Source of the DNA: an uncultured Bacteroidales bacterium | GTDB taxonomy: Bacteria; Bacteroidota; Bacteroidia; Bacteroidales; UBA932 | Reading direction: 5' to 3' | Assembly: GCA_946187365.1 (NCBI GenBank) | Contig: CAMHRD010000041.1 | Coordinates: 1 to 8,185 of the forward strand | Length of the DNA: 8,185 nucleotides | Shown here: piece after piece, positions 1-5,727 of the stretch | How positions within the stretch are numbered: position 1 is the first letter of the stretch | Layout of the letters: each line of letters starts with the position of its first letter | Notes under the pieces: generated by a model | The model's database searches: none | What the model saw: only the letters and a program-made list of their open reading frames with translations | Told to the model about the DNA's origin: nothing | Made by a program: the position numbers and the translations under genes

Positions 1-315
1 CTCCTTAGTAAGGAAGAGACCTGTAGACTCTACAACATACTCAGCACCAACCTCGTTCCACTTCAGGTTTGCAGGATCCATCTCTGCAGTGATTCTGATA
101 CGATTACCGTTAACTACCAAAGCACCGTCAGATACCTCAATAGTTCCGTTGAACTGTCCGTGCATTGTGTCATACTTGAGCATGTATGCCATATAGTCAA
201 CATCCAGAAGATCGTTTATTCCAACAATCTCAATGTCATCTCTTTCCTGTGCGGCTCTGAAAACCAGACGGCCAATGCGGCCAAAACCGTTAATACCAAC
301 TTTAATTTTACCCAT
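1..315 (-). CDS. gap: Glyceraldehyde-3-phosphate dehydrogenase, N-terminal part (runs off left edge)
   Basis: NAD-dependent glycolytic enzyme of the cytoplasm that converts glyceraldehyde 3-phosphate to 1,3-bisphosphoglycerate. Translating the minus strand from the ATG at 315 gives 105 open codons to the window edge. The start MGKIKVGINGFGRIGRLVFR is the classic GAPDH Rossmann entry, with GxGxxG glycines at residues 10, 12 and 15. N34-D35 follow at the end of the second strand, where NAD specificity is set. KYDTMHGQF (47-55) and VVESTGLF (94-101) are also family hallmarks. The catalytic cysteine (about residue 150) lies outside the window, so activity cannot be judged. The gene is divergent from surE, with a TAAATTTG promoter box 33 bp upstream of the ATG. 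An NADP-type or Epd-type paralogue is possible but less likely. The family assignment is essentially certain; the partial state is due only to the window cut. Confidence 0.97.
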   Translation of the reverse strand, partial: MGKIKVGINGFGRIGRLVFRAAQERDDIEIVGINDLLDVDYMAYMLKYDTMHGQFNGTIEVSDGALVVNGNRIRITAEMDPANLKWNEVGAEYVVESTGLFLTKE

Positions 316-347
316 TTTATTATTAGTTATTAGAATTTTCAGCGCGG

Positions 348-355
348 CAAATTTA
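348..355 (-). promoter_or_regulatory. Predicted -7 box (TAAATTTG) of the gap promoter
   Basis: On the minus strand, positions 355 to 348 read TAAATTTG, a perfect match to the Bacteroidota -7 consensus TAnnTTTG. Transcription would start near 341-344, giving a leader of roughly 27-29 nt before the gap ATG at 315. Exactly 20 bp further upstream the minus strand reads TTTA (379 to 376), a three-of-four match to the -33 TTTG. That TTTA lies inside the surE -7 box. The box identity is seen directly; promoter activity is inferred. Confidence 0.6.
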
Positions 356-375
356 CAAATTTTTCCCATTTTAAC

Positions 376-383
376 TAAATTTG
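376..383 (+). promoter_or_regulatory. Predicted -7 box (TAAATTTG) of the surE-lpxB-dapF operon
   Basis: TAAATTTG matches the Bacteroidota -7 consensus TAnnTTTG perfectly. It ends 7 nt before the surE ATG at 391, so transcription should begin about at the start codon, giving a leader of 0-4 nt. A TTTA at 352-355 lies exactly 20 bp upstream and could be a weak -33 element (consensus TTTG). It falls inside the gap -7 box. Promoter function is inferred from consensus and position. Confidence 0.6.
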
Positions 384-390
384 TGGAGCT

Positions 391-1188
391 ATGAAGAAAA
401 AATTGGAAATACTCCTAACCAACGATGACTCCTTTACTGCAAAGGGGTTCAGAACTCTGGTAACATTATGCTCAGCCGTGGGTAACGTAACTTGCTTTGC
501 ACCACGCACTCCGCAAAGCGGAAAGAGCGCAGCACTCTCAATGGAAATCCCTCTTTACCTGAAAGAAGAGGAGACAAAAACTGCTGCAAACGGAAACAAA
601 ATTGTAATCTACAGCTTTACCGGAACTCCTGCAGACTGTGTAAAAATGGCAATGAACACTGTCTTCTCCAGAAACTGCAAGCCTGATATTCTTATCTCCG
701 GTATAAATCACGGTTCCAACGCCTCAACCGCATCCGTCTATTCAGGCACCTTGGGAGCAACCGCAGAGGGCACAATTTACGGCGTTACCTCAGTAGCACT
801 CTCACTGGACACCCATAACCCTGAGGCAGACTTTACCGCAGTGGAAAAGTATTTCCCTTCAATTATAGAAAACGTTCTCAAGTGCCCGCCAAAAGAGGGT
901 ATCTATCTGAATATCAACTTCCCTAACATTCCTCTCAAAGATATAAAGGGAGTAAAGTTTGCACGTCAGGGAAAGGGAATGTGGGTAGATGAATTTGAAA
1001 GATACACCTCTCCAAAAGGCACTCCATATTATTGGATATCCGGCAGATTCTTAGATCAGGACAGCAAGAAGGAGGGAGATCACACCCTGCTTAAGGAGGG
1101 TTACATCACCATTGTACCTCACAGACTGGACACTACAGACGATGAGGAAATTAAAAGATTGTCAACCGCTTGGAAGATTAAGATATGA
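391..1188 (+). CDS. surE: 5'/3'-nucleotidase SurE (survival protein)
   Basis: Metal-dependent phosphatase that dephosphorylates nucleoside monophosphates in the cytoplasm; in characterised relatives it also attacks 3'-nucleotides and short polyphosphate. The protein is 265 aa, normal for the family. The metal site is visible: ILLTNDDS (residues 7-14, D12 and D13), S43 in the PQSGKS loop, and N106 in SGINHGSN. YSGTLGATAEG (117-127), LNINFP (173-178) and ITIVPHRLD (239-247) are further signatures. Residue 14 is serine where most SurE proteins have glycine (TNDDG); the metal ligands are intact. The ATG at 391 is the only start that keeps the N-terminal motif, and it lies 7 nt after a promoter box with no Shine-Dalgarno sequence. 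The gene overlaps lpxB by 4 nt (ATGA), so translation of the two is probably coupled. The surE-lpxB pairing recurs in Bacteroidota, as recalled rather than searched. Confidence 0.96.
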   Translation: MKKKLEILLTNDDSFTAKGFRTLVTLCSAVGNVTCFAPRTPQSGKSAALSMEIPLYLKEEETKTAANGNKIVIYSFTGTPADCVKMAMNTVFSRNCKPDILISGINHGSNASTASVYSGTLGATAEGTIYGVTSVALSLDTHNPEADFTAVEKYFPSIIENVLKCPPKEGIYLNINFPNIPLKDIKGVKFARQGKGMWVDEFERYTSPKGTPYYWISGRFLDQDSKKEGDHTLLKEGYITIVPHRLDTTDDEEIKRLSTAWKIKI

Positions 1189-2345
1189 AGTACTACATGA
1201 TTGCTGGAGAGGCCTCAGGAGATTTGCACGGTTCAAACCTCATTAAGGGACTCAAAGCCAAAGACCCTAACTGTCAGATAAGATGCTGGGGCGGAGATTT
1301 GATGCAGCAGGCCGGCGGGGAACTCTACCACCACTATAAAGATACCGCAGTGAACGGTTTTGTGGAGGTGGTAACCAAACTTGGGAAGATCTTCAGCAAC
1401 CTAAAGGACTGTAAAAAAGATATTTTGGAGTACAACCCGGATGTTGTTGTATTGATAGATTACCCCGGCTTCAATTTCAGAATTGCGGAATTTGCTCACA
1501 ACAAAGGGTTTAAAGTATTCTATTACATTGCTCCAAAAATTTGGGCCTGGAAGGAGAGCCGCGGAAAGAGGCTCAAAAAATTTGTAGACAAACTCTTTAT
1601 CATCTTCCCGTTTGAGGTAGATTACTTCAAAAACAGGTGGCAGATAGATGCCGTTTACAAGGGTAATCCCCTGTTGGACAGCATAGACCAGTATCCCTAC
1701 ATAAATGAGGACAAAGAGAGTTTCTGCAGCCGTATGAACTCAAAGTACGGTACCTCTTTAAATCCGAACGATAAGTACCTGGCACTTCTCGCCGGCAGCA
1801 GAAAGAGTGAAATCTCCTATCTGCTCCCGGTACTGCTTAAGACAATGAAGTATTTCCCGGGTTACAAGTTCCTCTTTGCTGCCGCTCCATCCACCCCACT
1901 ATCTTTCTACCAGGAGATTATACGCAAGAACGGCTTTTCTGAAGATTGCATGAGCATAATCTACGGGGAGACCTATTCCATTATGAAACACTCAGATGCG
2001 GCAATGATAAGTTCAGGTACCGCCTCATTGGAAGCGGCCCTTGTGGGCGTTCCGCAGGTGGTCTGCTACAACGCCAGCGAACTCTCCTACATAATTGCCA
2101 AAGCACTGGTCAAACTCAAATACATAAGCCTAGCAAACCTCATTGCAGATAAACTGATATTCAAGGAGTTGCTCCAGCATGAATGCAACCCGGAGATGAT
2201 ATCAGATGAGGTTAAAAGACTTCTGAACGATGCTCCTTACAGAGAGAAGATGCTCAAAGAGTATGCAGAGGTAAGAAACCTTCTTGGAGGCGGAGGCGCA
2301 TCTGAGGCGGTAGCACAGGCAATGATAGATGAACTTTCAAAATAG
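1185..2345 (+). CDS. lpxB: Lipid-A-disaccharide synthase LpxB
   Basis: Peripheral inner-membrane glycosyltransferase of family GT19. It joins UDP-2,3-diacylglucosamine to lipid X to make the beta-1,6 disaccharide of lipid A. The protein is 386 aa, the usual length. The signature MIAGEASGDLHG lies at residues 5-16, followed by VLIDYPGFN (89-97) with the conserved Asp (D92), the YYIAPKIWAW block (113-122), VYKGNPLLD (157-165), LLAGSRKSEI (201-210) and SSGTASLEAAL (276-286, nucleotide-sugar site). Most LpxB proteins have LLPGSR where this one has LLAGSR, a conservative change at a loop. A glycine run, GGGG at 368-371, precedes the C-terminal helix. Its ATG lies inside the surE stop (ATGA), and only 4 nt separate its TAG from dapF. 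Presence of lpxB implies an outer membrane with lipid A. No damage is seen. Confidence 0.97.
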   Translation: MKYYMIAGEASGDLHGSNLIKGLKAKDPNCQIRCWGGDLMQQAGGELYHHYKDTAVNGFVEVVTKLGKIFSNLKDCKKDILEYNPDVVVLIDYPGFNFRIAEFAHNKGFKVFYYIAPKIWAWKESRGKRLKKFVDKLFIIFPFEVDYFKNRWQIDAVYKGNPLLDSIDQYPYINEDKESFCSRMNSKYGTSLNPNDKYLALLAGSRKSEISYLLPVLLKTMKYFPGYKFLFAAAPSTPLSFYQEIIRKNGFSEDCMSIIYGETYSIMKHSDAAMISSGTASLEAALVGVPQVVCYNASELSYIIAKALVKLKYISLANLIADKLIFKELLQHECNPEMISDEVKRLLNDAPYREKMLKEYAEVRNLLGGGGASEAVAQAMIDELSK

Positions 2346-2349
2346 AGAT

Positions 2350-3147
2350 ATGAAACTCCACATTTACAAATTCCAGGGAGCGGGCAATGACTTCGTTGTC
2401 CTGGATAACCGCAAAGGAAAACTGAGACTTACAACCAGGCAGATAAACCGCCTCTGTGACCGCCGGTTCGGCATTGGTTCAGACGGACTTATGCTGCTGG
2501 GTTCCAGCAAGAAATATGACTTTTCAATGCGTTACTTCAATGCAGACGGAAATGAGGGTTCAATGTGCGGAAACGGCGGCCGCTGCATAGTAGCCTTTGC
2601 AGATATGATGGGCATTAAAAAGTTTGAGTTTGAGGCAATTGACGGCTACCACCGTGCAGAGGTTCTTAAGAGAAAAGATAACGCCCGCATTGTAAAGCTC
2701 AAGATGAAAGACGTTTCCGAGTACAAGAAGATTGGAAAGAAGTCTTACTTTTTGGATACCGGTTCTCCTCACTACGTGGAGTTTGTAAAGGATCTGGACA
2801 ACTATCCGGTAGATACCAAAGGCAAATATTGGAGATACTACTTTGAGGGAGGAACCAACGTCAACTTTATTGAGGTTGAAGATAACCATCTGAAAATACG
2901 CACCTACGAGAGAGGCGTGGAGGCAGAAACCTTTGTCTGCGGAACCGGTGCAACCGCCTCTGCCATAGTGGCCTGCATTGCAGGAGTAAAGCCTGCCGCT
3001 GTTAAGGGAGACAAAATAAAATACAACCTCAAAGCCAGAGGCGGAAACCTAAGCGTTGAGGCCGTTGTTTCTAAGAAGAAGGAGTTTACGGAGGTTTACC
3101 TTACCGGTCCGGCAACTCTCGTCTTTGAGTGTGACGTAGAGATTTAA
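2350..3147 (+). CDS. dapF: Diaminopimelate epimerase DapF
   Basis: Cofactor-independent cytoplasmic racemase that interconverts LL- and meso-diaminopimelate, the last step before peptidoglycan crosslinking residues and lysine. From the ATG at 2350 the protein is 265 aa and opens MKLHIYKFQGAGNDF, the canonical DapF start. The frame is open from an ATG at 2329, but that would add seven residues (MNFQNRD) encoded inside lpxB that fit no family pattern. Both catalytic cysteines are present: C73 in MCGNGGRC and C197 in FVCGTGA. Substrate-binding segments are NADGNEGSM (64-72), the DTGSPHYV region (136-143) and ERGVEAET (187-194). The catalytic motif has V196 before C197, where alanine is common. 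It is the last gene of the surE operon, 4 nt after the lpxB stop. Its TAA overlaps the yggS stop on the other strand. Confidence 0.96.
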   Translation: MKLHIYKFQGAGNDFVVLDNRKGKLRLTTRQINRLCDRRFGIGSDGLMLLGSSKKYDFSMRYFNADGNEGSMCGNGGRCIVAFADMMGIKKFEFEAIDGYHRAEVLKRKDNARIVKLKMKDVSEYKKIGKKSYFLDTGSPHYVEFVKDLDNYPVDTKGKYWRYYFEGGTNVNFIEVEDNHLKIRTYERGVEAETFVCGTGATASAIVACIAGVKPAAVKGDKIKYNLKARGGNLSVEAVVSKKKEFTEVYLTGPATLVFECDVEI

Positions 3148-3156
3148 TACTCTCTA
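3137..3156. repeat. Short inverted repeat spanning the overlapping stop codons of dapF and yggS
   Basis: TAGAGA (3137-3142) and TCTCTA (3151-3156) are perfect complements around an 8-nt AT-rich loop. The loop contains the shared TTAA (3144-3147) that provides both stop codons. A hairpin here would be present in both transcripts, so it could be a weak bidirectional 3'-end signal. The stem is short, low in GC and lacks a U-tract, so it does not qualify as an intrinsic terminator; chance is a real alternative. Confidence 0.25.
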
Positions 3157-3809
3157 GGTCCGAATATCTTGGAACCCAGACGAATAATGGTGCTGCCCTG
3201 GAGGATTGCTATCTTGTAATCCTCACTCATTCCCATTGAAAGTTCCTTAAACTCAGTCATCTCAAGATGGCGCTGCTTCATCCTTGCAAAGAAACTGTAG
3301 AGGAGCGCAAACTCTTTTGTAATCTCCACGGTATCGTCCGTAAGGGTAGCCATACCCATTAATCCGCAGATGGTTACGTTCTTAAGAGGATTCTCCCTGA
3401 GTCTCTCTAAAAGATCCTCAACCTCTTTGAATGAGAACCCCTGCTTGGTCTCCTCCTTTGCAATGAACATCTCCAAAAGAACCTTCAGATGGAGGCCGTT
3501 TTTGCCCGCATAATCCTCCAGCTCATAGAGAAGTTTCTCAGTATCAACTGAGTGGATAAGAGCTGCATACGGAGCAACCATCTTTATCTTGTTGCTCTGC
3601 AGATGACCTACAAAATGCCACTGAATATCTTCCGGAAGAGATTTCACTTTCTGCTCAAACTCCTGCGGACGGTTCTCCGCAAATATTCTCTGGCCGGCCT
3701 CGTACGCCTCCATTATCTTCTCATTGCTCTGGAACTTTGATACCGCTGCAAGTCTCACGCCTGAAGGGAGTTCCTTCCTTATCTGATGTATGTTTTCCTT
3801 AATATCCAT
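3144..3809 (-). CDS. yggS: YggS/PLPBP-family pyridoxal phosphate homeostasis protein
   Basis: Single-domain TIM-barrel PLP-binding protein related to E. coli YggS and human PLPBP. It has no known catalytic reaction; it buffers PLP and affects B6 and amino-acid balance. The protein is 221 aa, typical. K25 in AAVSKFQS is the Schiff-base lysine. The other hallmarks are FAENRPQE (43-50), WHFVGHLQSNK (64-74), the AKEETKQGF segment (117-125), GLMGMATL (149-156), LSMGMSEDY (190-198), and the phosphate cup GST (205-207) with RLGSKIFGPR (210-219). The family usually has FGENR, so A44 is a small deviation. The start ATG shares one base with the yidC stop (TAATG), indicating translational coupling as the last gene of the operon. 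Its stop overlaps the dapF stop head-on by 4 nt. An alanine racemase is excluded by the short length and absence of its second domain. Confidence 0.95.
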   Translation of the reverse strand: MDIKENIHQIRKELPSGVRLAAVSKFQSNEKIMEAYEAGQRIFAENRPQEFEQKVKSLPEDIQWHFVGHLQSNKIKMVAPYAALIHSVDTEKLLYELEDYAGKNGLHLKVLLEMFIAKEETKQGFSFKEVEDLLERLRENPLKNVTICGLMGMATLTDDTVEITKEFALLYSFFARMKQRHLEMTEFKELSMGMSEDYKIAILQGSTIIRLGSKIFGPREY

Positions 3810-5725
3810 TATCTTTTATTTTGTCTTTCCCTTTGGAGTCTCTCCTGCTCCTTAATCATCTGATCCATTCTCTCTCTCCACTTAGATTTCTTCCTAGGTT
3901 TTGCAGACTCTGCCTTTGACTTGAGCTGCTGATAGAGTTTCTCCTCATCTACAAAGTACTTGCGGATCACCCAGTTCTGCCCTATTGAGATAAAGTTGGA
4001 GAGCATATAGTAGTAACTCAAACCTGCAGAGAAGTTGTTACAGAGAACCAGCATGAAGATTGGCATAAAGTAGAGCTGCATTCCCCTCATACCCGCCATC
4101 TGACCGGTATCCGGCATCTGGTTCATATTCATCTTGGAATAGAGGTACATAGATACGGCCATCAGTATTGCAAAGAGACTCACGTGGTTACCGTACATAG
4201 GAATGTTGAAGTTCAGATCCAGAATGGAGTCATAGCCGCTCAAATCCTGAGCCCAGAGGAACGGATGCTGACGCAACTCAAAGGATACAGGGAAGAAACG
4301 GAACATTGCAAAGAGGATAGGAATCTGCAGCAGCATAGGCAAACAGCCTCCCATCATATTCACACCCGTCTTGTGGTAGAGAGCCATTGTCTCCTGCTGC
4401 TTCTTCATAGCATCCTCCTTGCGTGGATACTTCTTGTTAATCTTCTCAATCTCAGGCTTCAACACCCTCATCTTTGCAGAAGAGAGGTAAGACTTGAAGG
4501 TAAGAGGAGTGAGCACCAGCTTAAGCAGTATGGTCATTATCAGAATGATAATACCGTAGTTGGAGATGAAGCGGCGCAAGAAATCAAAGGTGTTGATGAT
4601 TATCACACGGTTAATCCATCCTATGATGTGCTTACCCATCGGGATAATCTTCTCAAAACCACTGTCATAGCTCTTGAGTTCCTTGTAGAGGTTAGGACCA
4701 AAGTAGAAGTGGAGAGGTATGTTTACATCCTCGCCCCTGCCGTAATCCATCTGCATGTTTGCAGCGCAGTCAAAGAGCGCTTTCTCCTCATTGTCAGGCT
4801 CAAGGAACTTGTATGCAAGTGAACCGCTGGTAAAGTTGTCATCAGACTTAAGTATTGCGGAAAAGAACTGCTGGTGGAAAGCAAACCAGGAGAGGCGGGT
4901 AGTTATCTTCTTCTCGCTCTCGCCCTTACGCATTCCCAAGTCCTCAACAGACTTGTCTTCAGGGTACTTATAGTTTACCGTAGAGTAATTCTTCTCGTTG
5001 TCAAATCCCTTCTCAAATCTTGAAATCCTCAATGCCCAATCTAAATCAAAACGGGTGGCGTTGTTTGCCAGCTTAGCAGCCAAGCCATTTGTAACAATGT
5101 TGAAATCAAGCATGTAGGAATCTGCAGGAAGTTTGTATATGAAGTCTACAGATGAGCCGTCTGAGAACGGCAGGCGGAATGTGATTGAACTGTCCGTCTG
5201 AGACTCCACGTTGAACGCAAACGCAGATGTGCTGATTTTCTGATTTGTAAAGAAGGAGAGAGCCATCTTGGAGTAGTTCTCCTTAACCAGATAGAGGGCT
5301 GCACTGTCGTAAGTGAAATAATCCTTAACCAGAGCGCTTCTGATCTGTGCTCCCTTTGTAGTAAACTCTAACTTAAGTTTGTTGTTTTCAAGAACATAGA
5401 ACTCTTCCGGAATGTTCTGAGACCTCTCCAGAAGTGAATCTGTGTAGGTTGGGCCAGCTACAATCTCCTCTGCTGCAGCAGTTACCATAGCAGTATCTGC
5501 AGGTATCTGCTTATCCTCAACAATACCCAGGCGGACGTTTCTGATTGAATCCGCAACTCTTAAGGAGTCTGCTACTCTGGGATTTGTAAGGGCCTCAACT
5601 CTTGCAAGAGAATCCTTAAGAAAAGCCTCTCTTGCCTGTTTCTTAAAATTGTATGAGTTATACCAACTGAAACCTATGAGAATCAATCCAATAAGGACGA
5701 ATCCCAAGACCGTATTTTTCTGCAT
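3809..5725 (-). CDS. yidC: Membrane protein insertase YidC
   Basis: Inner-membrane insertase and chaperone of the YidC/Oxa1/Alb3 family that inserts proteins alone or with SecYEG. The 638-aa protein is longer than E. coli YidC (about 548). Its order is: signal-anchor helix (about 5-24), a linker with a duplicated VADSLR/VADSIR segment (51-62), the periplasmic P1 beta domain (about 108-345), then the conserved core with an amphipathic helix (about 366-385) and membrane segments near 388-409, 456-478, 513-529, 550-564 and 566-588. Core motifs are PLTFKSYLSSAKMRVLKPEI (407-426) and GGCLPMLLQIPILFAMF (459-475). K402 stands where E. coli has the groove arginine R366. The tail (609-638) is very rich in Arg and Lys, suiting ribosome contact. 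It starts 2 nt after the DUF349 gene stop and overlaps yggS by one base. Confidence 0.97.
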   Translation of the reverse strand: MQKNTVLGFVLIGLILIGFSWYNSYNFKKQAREAFLKDSLARVEALTNPRVADSLRVADSIRNVRLGIVEDKQIPADTAMVTAAAEEIVAGPTYTDSLLERSQNIPEEFYVLENNKLKLEFTTKGAQIRSALVKDYFTYDSAALYLVKENYSKMALSFFTNQKISTSAFAFNVESQTDSSITFRLPFSDGSSVDFIYKLPADSYMLDFNIVTNGLAAKLANNATRFDLDWALRISRFEKGFDNEKNYSTVNYKYPEDKSVEDLGMRKGESEKKITTRLSWFAFHQQFFSAILKSDDNFTSGSLAYKFLEPDNEEKALFDCAANMQMDYGRGEDVNIPLHFYFGPNLYKELKSYDSGFEKIIPMGKHIIGWINRVIIINTFDFLRRFISNYGIIILIMTILLKLVLTPLTFKSYLSSAKMRVLKPEIEKINKKYPRKEDAMKKQQETMALYHKTGVNMMGGCLPMLLQIPILFAMFRFFPVSFELRQHPFLWAQDLSGYDSILDLNFNIPMYGNHVSLFAILMAVSMYLYSKMNMNQMPDTGQMAGMRGMQLYFMPIFMLVLCNNFSAGLSYYYMLSNFISIGQNWVIRKYFVDEEKLYQQLKSKAESAKPRKKSKWRERMDQMIKEQERLQRERQNKR

Positions 5726-5727
5726 CT

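Larger units (their letters stand above)
348..383. repeat. Perfect 8-bp inverted repeat formed by the two divergent -7 boxes
   Basis: CAAATTTA at 348-355 and TAAATTTG at 376-383 are exact reverse complements separated by 20 bp. Each arm is a TAnnTTTG promoter box pointing outward, one to gap and one to surE. The same symmetry could also be read as an operator, but the match to known promoter boxes explains it without a repressor. The remaining intergenic sequence is AT-rich, with nothing else recognisable. Confidence 0.6.

Noticed and set aside
348..383. Operator for a dimeric repressor between gap and surE
   Set aside because: The symmetry is fully explained by two outward-facing TAnnTTTG promoter boxes, and no regulator gene is nearby.
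2329..2349. Upstream ATG for dapF inside the lpxB 3' end, adding MNFQNRD
   Set aside because: The family begins at MKLHIYKFQGAGNDF. The extra residues overlap lpxB coding sequence and match nothing, so 2350 is the better start.
2560..2889. 109-codon minus-strand open frame opposite dapF
   Set aside because: Fully antisense to catalytic parts of DapF, with no recognisable domain or start context.
4184..4822. 212-codon open frame on the plus strand opposite yidC
   Set aside because: It lies wholly antisense to the well-conserved YidC core, has low-complexity His/Leu/Arg composition, resembles no protein I know, and has no start signals.
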